Part shown: positions 7,754-15,597 of the stretch, piece after piece
How positions within the stretch are numbered: the stretch's first letter is position 1
Layout: each line of letters begins with the position of its first letter
Assembly (NCBI GenBank): GCA_947475095.1
Contig: CANJLG010000011.1
Coordinates: 17,936-81,935, forward strand
Reading direction: 5' to 3'
Source: Flavobacteriales bacterium
GTDB taxonomy: Bacteria; Bacteroidota; Bacteroidia; Flavobacteriales_D; Crocinitomicaceae
DNA: 64,000 bases
Made by a program: the position numbers and the translations under genes
The notes under the pieces: model-generated
Seen by the model: the letters and a program-made list of their open reading frames with translations, nothing else
Told to the model about the DNA's origin: nothing
The model's database searches: none

Positions 7754-8836
7754 ATGAAATTTCAGCTTTCTTTTCTGCTATTCGCTTTTCCCTTTATTGT
7801 GCTCTGTCAAGGGGTTATTCCTGTTAAAAACTTCAATAATTTTTTCATGAGTTTTAACAATGGATTTTTTAATCAAATTGAAGTGCAAGCGATCGGTACC
7901 TATAAAGCTGGAGATGAAATGGTTGCGTATATTGATAATCGTGGGAATTTGAGATTGTATGATGGTAAAACTCGTAGAGATATTACCAACTTAAATGTTG
8001 ATTTTCAGGTTTCTGATCATTTGTTAGGGTATCGAATCGGACCAACTTTAAACATGTGGGATGCAGGAAAACTTCAAACGCTTACTTATTTTGGAAGAGA
8101 TTACCTTGTAAAAGATAGTCTTATTGTCTATGAAGACACTCGATTTAATACTATTAATGTGTATTGGAATAAATCAACTACTACTTTGGCTACGGTGATG
8201 GGAGATTTGTCACTTCCAGCTTCTGTAGGAGAAAATATGGTGGTATTTAAAGATAATGGCAATTTGTTTAAAATATTTTGGCAGGGAATGATCTACGAAA
8301 TTGGCTCTTGGACAGGTTCGGCTATTGATTTTCAAATTGGCACAGATATCTTATGTTTTAATGACCCAACCACTCGAACTTTTGTGGCTTTTCAGAACGG
8401 GCAATTTATCGATGTCGAAGCTCAGTTTATGAGAAAATATAAGGCTGGCAGAGGGTTTTTAGTGTATGAAGATTTGAATTCCAACTTATGGTTATTTAAA
8501 AATGGTGAGAAGGTGCAGCTTTCGAATTTTTCTCCATCTTTTTGGGATGTAAAAGACGATATGGTTGTTTGGTCTGAAAATTCGTATTTATTTGCTTACA
8601 CTAACGATGCAAAAGTCGAGGTAGCTAATTTTACACCAACAGATTATCAAATAAAAAATAATATTTTAGCTTTCCGAAACATTATGGGTGGAGTTAGCGC
8701 ATTAGTTGATGGTAAAACAGAAGAAATTACAACTGTTTTTAAAGCTGAATATGAAATCTATGGCAATTCAGTATTGGTAAAGTTGTTAAATCAAAGCAAC
8801 ATTGTTTTTCAGAAAGGCCATCTTTATTCAAATTAG
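7754..8836 (+). CDS. Secreted protein, probable beta-propeller, unknown function
   Basis: 360 residues from ATG 7754, which directly precedes a signal peptide (MKFQLSFLLFAFPFIVLCQG). An upstream in-frame ATG (7724) would put ten extra residues before the signal peptide and lies upstream of a -7 promoter box. The mature part is a run of similar ~45-50 residue beta-rich units with aspartate/asparagine turns (AYIDNRGNLRLYDGKTRRD, VYEDTRFNTINVYWN, VFKDNGNLFKIFWQG, VYEDLNSNLWLFKNGEK), alternating with DYQIKNN / DFQVSDH motifs. This is the appearance of a propeller. The NlpC/P60 hydrolase gene begins 5 nt later, so the two are probably co-transcribed and may act together in the periplasm or at the surface. 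Confidence 0.65.
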   Translation: MKFQLSFLLFAFPFIVLCQGVIPVKNFNNFFMSFNNGFFNQIEVQAIGTYKAGDEMVAYIDNRGNLRLYDGKTRRDITNLNVDFQVSDHLLGYRIGPTLNMWDAGKLQTLTYFGRDYLVKDSLIVYEDTRFNTINVYWNKSTTTLATVMGDLSLPASVGENMVVFKDNGNLFKIFWQGMIYEIGSWTGSAIDFQIGTDILCFNDPTTRTFVAFQNGQFIDVEAQFMRKYKAGRGFLVYEDLNSNLWLFKNGEKVQLSNFSPSFWDVKDDMVVWSENSYLFAYTNDAKVEVANFTPTDYQIKNNILAFRNIMGGVSALVDGKTEEITTVFKAEYEIYGNSVLVKLLNQSNIVFQKGHLYSN

Positions 8837-8841
8837 GACGC

Positions 8842-9717
8842 ATGAGGTTAATTTCTTGCTTTTTCATTTTATTTTGTTTTTGCAATCTCTATTCTCAGGT
8901 TTCACAATTTGATAAATTAGAGCAGTTATATGATCAGGCTCATTTCAAATCAGTTTATAGAAAATCTAAGGTGTTAATTGATAATCCAGAGTTTGACTAT
9001 TCTTTGGTTCCTCTATATTATAAATCTATTTCCACTTTACAACTCTTGCGGAACGATCGTTGGCGAAAAAGTCATAATGAAGCGTTTCTAGCACTCACAG
9101 ATGCTTTTGATAAATTAAAAAAATCCAATAAAGGCAAGCTTTTACTCATTAATCATCAGAATGAATTATCTTCACTAAAGCTTGATTTAGCCTCTTGGCT
9201 AGGCGATTTAAATCGCCGAAAAGAGAAGGATCTATCTTATTATTATGATGAGGAAATTAAATCATTATTCTACGGTATAACTGATTCCCCAGTTAATGAA
9301 GTCTTTAATTGGAATCCTCCCACTTCTCAGCAACTTGCAGAACGTGTTTCACTTATTGAATATGCTAAGCAATTTATTGGGGTCCCTTATGTTTGGGCTG
9401 GTGAAAGTCCTGATGGTTTTGATTGCAGTGGATTCACTTCTTTCGTTTTTATAAATAAGAAAATAGTATTGCCTCGTCGTGCTATGGATCAATATGAAGC
9501 TACAAATAAGGTGAGTGCTGAAAAAGCTCAAATTGGCGATTTGGTTTTCTTTTCAAATGGCGGGGAAATATCGCATGTTGGTATTCTTGTATCTGAAATA
9601 GGAAAAGAAAAAGTAATGATTCATGCAAGCAGCAGTAAAGGAATTACTTTCGATAAAATAGATGGTTCTAGTTATTGGGAGAAACGCCTTCATGGTTTTG
9701 GTTCAATCATTAAATAA
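8842..9717 (+). CDS. Secreted NlpC/P60-family cysteine hydrolase (peptidoglycan endopeptidase)
   Basis: 291 residues. A signal peptide (MRLISCFFILFCFCNLYSQ) is followed by a ~150-residue helical region and a C-terminal NlpC/P60 domain (about 170-291). The catalytic set is visible: C195 in DCSGFTSFVF, H245 in ISHVGIL and H261 in IHASSSKGI, together with the FIGVPYVWAGESPDG entry motif and QIGDLVFF. These enzymes cut peptide bonds in peptidoglycan stems, commonly D-gamma-Glu to diamino acid. The helical N-terminal region is not a recognised wall-binding domain. The gene pairs with the upstream propeller protein and ends only 3 nt from the convergent transglutaminase-like gene. Confidence 0.85.
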   Translation: MRLISCFFILFCFCNLYSQVSQFDKLEQLYDQAHFKSVYRKSKVLIDNPEFDYSLVPLYYKSISTLQLLRNDRWRKSHNEAFLALTDAFDKLKKSNKGKLLLINHQNELSSLKLDLASWLGDLNRRKEKDLSYYYDEEIKSLFYGITDSPVNEVFNWNPPTSQQLAERVSLIEYAKQFIGVPYVWAGESPDGFDCSGFTSFVFINKKIVLPRRAMDQYEATNKVSAEKAQIGDLVFFSNGGEISHVGILVSEIGKEKVMIHASSSKGITFDKIDGSSYWEKRLHGFGSIIK

Positions 9718-9720
9718 TCA

Positions 9721-11448
9721 TTAAAACCCCCAGCTGTTTTTTGCAAATGCTTTAAATTTATAAGTCCCAGTTGATTTTTCAACTTTCATAAATATTTTAC
9801 CTTCCTCATTGTTAGGTAAATTTGAAAATGAAAATGAATATCCTTGATATTTATTCTCATCACCTGATTCCTGAAATGCTTCATCTTTATAGCTGTAAGA
9901 TACATGATGACAGGCATTAAAAATGGAAAATTTAAATTGACTAATATTCATTTTTCCAGCTTCTTTTATAAAGTCTTTAAATTTCATGGGTTTCGTCATG
10001 TATATTTTCAATTCATTATAAATTGTTTCATTTTTCAGTTTTGCACAGGCAAGAAAAGCAATTGCCATCGAATAAGCATTTTTTTGGTCTAGATTCGATA
10101 TTAACGATTCATAGAATTGATTTTCTGTTCCATTAATAACAATGTAATGTAGGGTGCCAATTCCATCTATATCAATAGTTAAATAATTTATCAGCTCTGG
10201 TAGGTTAACACTTATTGAATTCGTGCTAATTTTATTTGTTAGTTTTCCGTCATTTGCTATCACTTTTCGAGCAACTTCGTTTTTTTCTCCTTCAAATCGG
10301 ACAAAAGGATAACCAAGTTCATTTCGTGTGATATTTGTCACATTCATTTTTTGTTTAAAATTGATGGTGAATGTCCCTTGGGCAAATTGTATTGGAGAGG
10401 TTTTATCAAGATTACTTAATTGATTGTGGCCATTTCTTTCGATTGGATCTACATATGGTAATTGCATGAAGTCGTACATGGTTAAGGTCGAATCATATAA
10501 ATTTGGATTTTCTGCTGATTGATTATCCTCAAAATGACTTATAATCATGTCCTTAGGTTTCATTAAATACCAATTTGAATGTATATTTTTAGACCAAGTA
10601 ATATCTGTTGTATAGGGAATATTATCCAAAATTACTTGATTCCATGCGTGGCTATGTCCACTATAAAAAACATCTTGAATGGTATTTCTTACGGCTCCAC
10701 TAACATACTCGGTTTTGATGCCAATCCGCTCCATTAAATCTTTGTACACTCGGCTATATCCTTCGCAAACCGCCTCTTTTTCTTTTCCAAATACCAGTCC
10801 ATTCACATTTGTTTGTGCGGTATCGCCGCGATTATATTTAAATCTTGAAATAATGAAGGCTGAAATAGCATCGGATTTTTCTCTTTCTGTTGATTTTTCA
10901 AAAGTAAGTGCCGCGCATAAACAATCTAAGTCATCGGAGGCGAAACATTTTCTTGAAACCATGGTGTCTCCACTAAGTGGATGTATAAACCATTGCTTAG
11001 TATAAAGTGACTTCTCACACGGCACGATTACAGGTCTTTTTTTGATTAATAAATGGATTTTCTTTGAATAGAAATTTGATTTACTGAAAAATAAAGTACT
11101 TAAATCAGTATGGTATTTATTGGAACAAGGCCTGACCAAATTTAGGTCTCCGCTTTTAATAATTTCTAGAGACTCACTTGTCAAAAGGGATAATTTGTTT
11201 TTATACAGGGTGGTTTGCCCTTTAGTGTATTCACAAATTAGATCATTATTCTTGTGGTAGGTAATTAATTCAAATTTCTCATCTTTTAATAATCGCAAGA
11301 TACTAAACTCATTTTCAGTATCATTCATTAAATAAGTGTTAATTACAGCATCTAGGTCTGTTTCTTTTGGTGCTTGGTAAGGAAGGTTTTGACAATGTAG
11401 CGCTGATTGAAAAACAACCGCTACTAGTATAAAGAGGTACTTGAACAT
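9721..11448 (-). CDS. Secreted transglutaminase-like (papain-fold) protein
   Basis: 575 residues. Signal peptide MFKYLFILVAVVFQSALHCQ. A transglutaminase-like core around residues 185-290 shows the Cys-His-Asp triad: C228 in VCEGYSRVYKDLMERIG, H267 in HSHAWNQVIL and D282 in TDITW. A ~290-residue C-terminal part follows, with predicted beta structure and no family I recognise. Bacterial members of this fold are usually periplasmic proteases or cross-linkers rather than true transglutaminases. The gene appears monocistronic, with an 81-nt gap before the next minus-strand gene and a 3-nt gap to the convergent NlpC/P60 gene. Confidence 0.8.
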   Translation of the reverse strand: MFKYLFILVAVVFQSALHCQNLPYQAPKETDLDAVINTYLMNDTENEFSILRLLKDEKFELITYHKNNDLICEYTKGQTTLYKNKLSLLTSESLEIIKSGDLNLVRPCSNKYHTDLSTLFFSKSNFYSKKIHLLIKKRPVIVPCEKSLYTKQWFIHPLSGDTMVSRKCFASDDLDCLCAALTFEKSTEREKSDAISAFIISRFKYNRGDTAQTNVNGLVFGKEKEAVCEGYSRVYKDLMERIGIKTEYVSGAVRNTIQDVFYSGHSHAWNQVILDNIPYTTDITWSKNIHSNWYLMKPKDMIISHFEDNQSAENPNLYDSTLTMYDFMQLPYVDPIERNGHNQLSNLDKTSPIQFAQGTFTINFKQKMNVTNITRNELGYPFVRFEGEKNEVARKVIANDGKLTNKISTNSISVNLPELINYLTIDIDGIGTLHYIVINGTENQFYESLISNLDQKNAYSMAIAFLACAKLKNETIYNELKIYMTKPMKFKDFIKEAGKMNISQFKFSIFNACHHVSYSYKDEAFQESGDENKYQGYSFSFSNLPNNEEGKIFMKVEKSTGTYKFKAFAKNSWGF

Positions 11449-11529
11449 GGCTGAAGGTATAGGTTTACCCTACAACTTAATTCAATTAAAAAGATACAGT
11501 CGTAAATATTGATCTACATTCTCAAGGAA

Positions 11530-12105
11530 TTATTTCGAATGATCTTCTGCATCTTTGTTTTCTTTACTTTTTGTTTCTGGCTTTATCTTGGCTTTAACAA
11601 ACTTGCGGAGGAAAAAGGATGAGATGATAGAAATGAGTAATGAAAGAATAGCCAATAACAAGGTGATTTTATTTAGTATGTCATTTGAAAAACCAACTGA
11701 AACTGTAATCAAAGAGAAAATATAAAATACTGAAACTAAACTGATGGTGAGTTTTCGCATTTTTGAATTTGTATGCCATATTAATGCACACCAAGAAGAA
11801 TAAAAGTTTGTGATTACCGGAAATAATAAGAAGTGCCCATATTCTTCAAGCATTTCAGGAAGTTTGATGAAGACTACAGCAATCGCGAGGTAAATTATTA
11901 TTTGAATTAAAGAAAAAAGTTTTGTGACATAATTAAGGTGTAAGTAGCTGCTTCCAATAATTAATAAGGGGCCTATCGAATAAACTGCAAATTGAGGTGC
12001 TCCAATACTTGAAAATGTAATGGTCTGGAATGTAGAAAAAAGAAATATGAAAATGGCGATTATAAAAAATAATAGCCAAACATTTCTTAATAATCTTTTA
12101 ATCAT
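11530..12105 (-). CDS. Integral membrane protein, unknown function
   Basis: 191 residues with about five hydrophobic segments (around 8-28, 38-56, 62-82, 115-140 and 145-168) and a charged, lysine/glutamate-rich C-terminal tail (KPETKSKENKDAEDHSK). No family motif was recognised. Its start overlaps the end of the arginase-family gene by 8 nt, so it is the last gene of the PRTase-murQ-arginase operon and should be translated by coupling. Nothing in the sequence points to a transport substrate. Confidence 0.65.
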   Translation of the reverse strand: MIKRLLRNVWLLFFIIAIFIFLFSTFQTITFSSIGAPQFAVYSIGPLLIIGSSYLHLNYVTKLFSLIQIIIYLAIAVVFIKLPEMLEEYGHFLLFPVITNFYSSWCALIWHTNSKMRKLTISLVSVFYIFSLITVSVGFSNDILNKITLLLAILSLLISIISSFFLRKFVKAKIKPETKSKENKDAEDHSK

Positions 12106-13141
12106 TTTCTTTTCTATTTTTTTCGGTTAGACAAACTAGATTCCATAAAACACGCGCACCAACGTTGGCATCCCAGTCTCCTTTTTCTCCGGGGCTAACT
12201 TCATTTAAATCAAAACCAATAATGTTTTTGCCTGCATCGATTAGAGAAAAGAGCATAAAATTTAATGCTTCTAGTTCAAATCCTCCTGCTACGGGGGTTC
12301 CTGTGTTTGGGCATAATTCCGGATTCAAACCATCAATATCAAAGGAAATATAAATATTTTTTGGTAATTGCTTTATGATATCTTTTACTTGATCTGCCCA
12401 TGTCTTTCCTAGATAGTGAGCTTCTTTAAGGTCCCAATCGTAAAATGTGTGAATTCTAGGATCACTTTTGGATAGTTCAAACTCATTTTCTGAGACATCT
12501 CTTACCCCAACTTGTACAATTTTTGATAAATTTCCACACGTTTTTAAGGCATTAAACATGATGCTAGCGTGCGATTGTTCAAATCCTTCGTAAGCATCTC
12601 TTAAATCTGCATGTGCATCGATTTGAAGGATGCCAAAATCAGTATATTTTTCATTAAGTGCTTGAAGTAATCCAAGTGGTGTTGAATGTTCGCCACCAAG
12701 CACTGCAACAATTTTCCCTTGGTTCAGTAATTTAGTTGCACGTTCTTTTAGGTGATCTTTCAGGGCTAAATGTGCTTTATTTATATAAGAAAGTTCTTCT
12801 TTAAATTTGTCTTGTGCGCTTAATTCGCCTTCCGATTCTACTAATGCAAGGTAGTCGATACTCATCTTGCAGCATGTGTCGTTAATTTCTTCCCATTCTT
12901 TCGAAATAGGCGCCATAAACACTTTCGTATCGTAGGCACGATTAAGTTTCGGGTGAAAAAAGTCAAGCTGTGTAGATGCATTTAATATGGCCTCAGGTCC
13001 TTTGCTTGTTCCTTTCCCATAGGATGCAGTAGCGTCCCAAGGAACAGGAATTATCACGAGTGTTGCTTCCTCTTCGGTACATGGAAATCCAAAAATATTA
13101 CCGTTGGCAATTCCAACGCCGTTTGGGTCAAAATTGGTCAT
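12098..13141 (-). CDS. Arginase/agmatinase/formimidoylglutamase family ureohydrolase
   Basis: 347 residues. The three manganese-binding motifs of the ureohydrolase fold are present: GGEHSTPLG, IDAHADLRDAYEG (DAHAD) and SFDIDGLNP, followed by PNTGTPVAGGFELE. Arginase, agmatinase and formimidoylglutamase all share these, so the substrate (arginine, agmatine or formimidoylglutamate) cannot be settled from sequence alone. An insertion of about 60 residues after MAPISKEWEEINDTC is longer than in typical agmatinases and is common in Bacteroidota homologues as far as I recall. The gene overlaps murQ upstream by 4 nt (ATGA) and the membrane protein downstream by 8 nt. Confidence 0.82.
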   Translation of the reverse strand: MTNFDPNGVGIANGNIFGFPCTEEEATLVIIPVPWDATASYGKGTSKGPEAILNASTQLDFFHPKLNRAYDTKVFMAPISKEWEEINDTCCKMSIDYLALVESEGELSAQDKFKEELSYINKAHLALKDHLKERATKLLNQGKIVAVLGGEHSTPLGLLQALNEKYTDFGILQIDAHADLRDAYEGFEQSHASIMFNALKTCGNLSKIVQVGVRDVSENEFELSKSDPRIHTFYDWDLKEAHYLGKTWADQVKDIIKQLPKNIYISFDIDGLNPELCPNTGTPVAGGFELEALNFMLFSLIDAGKNIIGFDLNEVSPGEKGDWDANVGARVLWNLVCLTEKNRKEND

Positions 13142-13947
13142 TTGTTTGTATAAGCATTAATTGCATTTCTAACGGAACCGAACTCTCCAAGTAATTTTGC
13201 TGCATCGTCATACGGAATTGACAAGGCCTCTTGAATCATTAATGTTCCTCTATCTACAAGTTTATCATTAGTTAATTGCATGTCAACCATTTTATTACCT
13301 TTCACACGTCCTAATCGGATCATTAGACAAGTGGAAATCATGTTTAATACTAATTTTTGTGCCGTGCCGGATTTCATTCTTGTGCTACCAGTCACAAATT
13401 CAGGACCGACAATGGGTGTGATGGGAAATTGAACGCAACTTGAAAGAACAGCGCCTGGATTGCAACAAATACCCGCCGTTAGTAAGCCAAAGTCATTTGC
13501 TTTTTCGATGGCGCCAATAACATAAGGTGTGCTTCCAGATGCGGCTATACCAACGAGCGTATCCATGGGGGTAATGTTATAGGCTTTTAGGTCTTCCCAT
13601 CCTTGGTTTCTATCATCTTCTGCAAATTCTACGGCTTTTCTGATGGCTTTATCCCCACCTGCAATAAGACCGACTACAATTCCATGGTCAATTCCAAAGG
13701 TTGGTGGACATTCGCTTGCATCTACAATGCCTAATCGTCCACTCGTGCCAGCCCCAATGTAAAATAGTCGCCCATTATTTTTCATGCGAAGCAGGCAGGC
13801 CTCAATAAATGCCTCAATAGCAGGAATTTCTTTTTCCACTGCGAGGGCAACTAATTGATCTTCTTTGTTGATATTCGTAAGCAAATCGAGTGTTGATAGT
13901 TGCTCTAAATTAGTGTAATTTGAATCAGACTCCGTAACCCGTTTCAT
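13138..13947 (-). CDS. murQ: N-acetylmuramic acid 6-phosphate etherase
   Basis: 269 residues, slightly shorter than the ~300 of E. coli MurQ. SIS-domain motifs are clear: LFYIGAGTSGRLGIVDASECPPTFG, GIAASGSTPYVIGAIEKA and the family signature GSTRMKSGTAQKLVLNMIS, then DMQLTNDKL. The enzyme cleaves the lactyl ether of MurNAc 6-phosphate to GlcNAc 6-phosphate and lactate during peptidoglycan recycling. No muramate kinase or transporter is adjacent. It overlaps its neighbours on both sides by about 4 nt (PRTase upstream, arginase-family gene downstream), so all are one operon. Confidence 0.93.
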   Translation of the reverse strand: MKRVTESDSNYTNLEQLSTLDLLTNINKEDQLVALAVEKEIPAIEAFIEACLLRMKNNGRLFYIGAGTSGRLGIVDASECPPTFGIDHGIVVGLIAGGDKAIRKAVEFAEDDRNQGWEDLKAYNITPMDTLVGIAASGSTPYVIGAIEKANDFGLLTAGICCNPGAVLSSCVQFPITPIVGPEFVTGSTRMKSGTAQKLVLNMISTCLMIRLGRVKGNKMVDMQLTNDKLVDRGTLMIQEALSIPYDDAAKLLGEFGSVRNAINAYTNK

Positions 13948-14438
13948 ACTAAGTAGGCTTTAGAATCTGTTTCATTAAACTCAATTTCAATGCGGTCTTT
14001 CAATGTGGTAGAAAGTCCAAGACCAAAATAATCTGCTTTTATTGGATATCTGCGGTGTGTCCGATCAACTAAAACGACTGTCTTGATGGATTTGGTGGGT
14101 TGTTCCAAGAATTTCATTAAAGCGTATTGTAAGGTTTTACCGGAATTAATCACGTCGTCCACTAAAATGATAAAACCATTCTTTAATTTACTTTCTTCAA
14201 TGCTTAACTTAATTTTTTTGGACCAAGGCTCTTCTTTGTCTATTTCGATTTCAAAAACGTGACTTGTTATTGTTGAATTTTTTTCTATTATTTCGGAGAG
14301 TTCTTTGGCCAAATAAAAACCATTTCCTGCGATTCCTCCAATGAAAATCGTACTTTCATCAGGACAATTTTCGATGATTTGATGTCCTAAACGAGTAATT
14401 TTCTGTTGTATCTGCTGGTGGTTAAGGATGACTTCCAT
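13944..14438 (-). CDS. Type I phosphoribosyltransferase (PyrR-like)
   Basis: 164 residues. The PRPP-binding loop reads ILVDDVINSGKTLQYA, the classical type I PRTase motif, preceded by the pyrophosphate-loop region IGGIAGNGFYLAKEL. Length and overall pattern (VVLVDRTHRRYPIKADYFG near the C-terminus) resemble PyrR, the bifunctional pyr-operon attenuator and uracil PRTase, and Bacteroidota have PyrR-like proteins near unrelated genes. Whether it binds RNA or works as a salvage enzyme is not clear. First gene of the minus-strand operon with murQ. TAnnTTTG-like boxes (TAATTTTG, minus strand 14450-14443, and TATCTTTG, 14464-14457) lie just upstream. Confidence 0.75.
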   Translation of the reverse strand: MEVILNHQQIQQKITRLGHQIIENCPDESTIFIGGIAGNGFYLAKELSEIIEKNSTITSHVFEIEIDKEEPWSKKIKLSIEESKLKNGFIILVDDVINSGKTLQYALMKFLEQPTKSIKTVVLVDRTHRRYPIKADYFGLGLSTTLKDRIEIEFNETDSKAYLV

Positions 14439-14567
14439 GAAACAAAATTATTTAAACAAAGATACATTTTCAGAATGAATTATGTCTATGTACTTTACGA
14501 TTCTATATTTTTTTAGCAAAATTATTATTGGCTTCAGTATTCTTTAATTATTGATTACTTTCGTTTC

Positions 14568-15587
14568 ATGTCAGCCTGGAGAGATTCATATCAAATAATA
14601 AAACACGCCTCTGTTCTAAAAATATGGAATATATCCCTGCTGAAAATAAGTTATCTTCTCAGTAGAGTATTAAAAAGACCAATTATTTTTGGCTTTCCAT
14701 TTACTTTAAGTATTGAACCCACTACTGCTTGTAATCTTGCCTGTCCAGAGTGCCCTAGTGGTTTGAAGCAGTTTTCGAGACCTACCGGAAAATTAGATTT
14801 AAATGTACACAAGCAAATGCTTGAACAAGTAAAAAAAACTGTTTTTTATATTAATTATTATTTTCAGGGTGAACCGTTTATTCATCCTCAATTTTTGGAT
14901 TTGATACGGGAAGCAAAGCTTGCAAAAATGTATACCGCAACGTCTACGAATGCTCATTTTATTGATAAAGCCAAAGCCTTAGAGATTATTGATTCCGGTC
15001 TGGATCGATTGATTATTTCTGTGGATGGAATCACACAGGCGACGTATGAGCAATACCGAGTCAATGGCAGTTTATCTAAAGTGTTGGAAGCATCTGCTTT
15101 TTTGGTGGAAGCTAAAAAGGAACGGAGGTCAGCAACGCCTTTTTTGATTTTTCAATTTTTAGCTGTCAAGCCGAATGAATCCGAAATCCCCGCAGTTTTT
15201 ACGCTGGCAAAAGAAATAGGGATTGATGAGGTTCGAATTAAAACAGCACAATTATACGATTTTAAGAATGGAAATAGTTTAATGCCCGAGCAAGAAGAAT
15301 ATGCACGTTATGCTAAGCAATCCGATGGCACGTATAAATTAAAAGGTCGTCAGGGAAATCATTGCTGGAGAATGTGGTCTGGAAGTGTCTTAACGTGGGA
15401 TGGGAAAGTAGTTCCGTGTTGTTTTGACAAAGACGCGTCGCACGTTCTTGGAAATGTTACAGATCAACATTTTCGAGGCATATGGAAGTCAAAAGAATAT
15501 CAAAAATTTCGGTATGCAGTGCTAGCAAATCGGCAAGAAATCGACATCTGCAAAAATTGCTCTGAGGGAACAAAAGTTTGGAGCTGA
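14568..15587 (+). CDS. Radical SAM enzyme with SPASM-type C-terminal domain
   Basis: 339 residues. The 4Fe-4S motif is CNLACPEC (C55, C59, C62) within IEPTTACNLACPECPSG, followed by FQGEPF and ISVDGITQATYEQYRVNG, typical of SPASM-containing radical SAM proteins. The C-terminal part has NHCWRMWSG, VVPCCFDKD and DICKNCSEG, cysteines expected to hold an auxiliary cluster. SPASM enzymes modify peptides or other small substrates, but no precursor peptide gene is visible next to this one. It appears monocistronic, and its stop is 10 nt from the convergent ion-channel gene. Related proteins occur beside glycan or lipid genes, so a non-peptide substrate is possible. Confidence 0.85.
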   Translation: MSAWRDSYQIIKHASVLKIWNISLLKISYLLSRVLKRPIIFGFPFTLSIEPTTACNLACPECPSGLKQFSRPTGKLDLNVHKQMLEQVKKTVFYINYYFQGEPFIHPQFLDLIREAKLAKMYTATSTNAHFIDKAKALEIIDSGLDRLIISVDGITQATYEQYRVNGSLSKVLEASAFLVEAKKERRSATPFLIFQFLAVKPNESEIPAVFTLAKEIGIDEVRIKTAQLYDFKNGNSLMPEQEEYARYAKQSDGTYKLKGRQGNHCWRMWSGSVLTWDGKVVPCCFDKDASHVLGNVTDQHFRGIWKSKEYQKFRYAVLANRQEIDICKNCSEGTKVWS

Positions 15588-15597
15588 GATCTTTTAC

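Noticed and set aside
10679..11005. Plus-strand frame of 108 codons
   Set aside because: Antisense shadow of the transglutaminase-like gene, which has an intact catalytic triad and a signal peptide.
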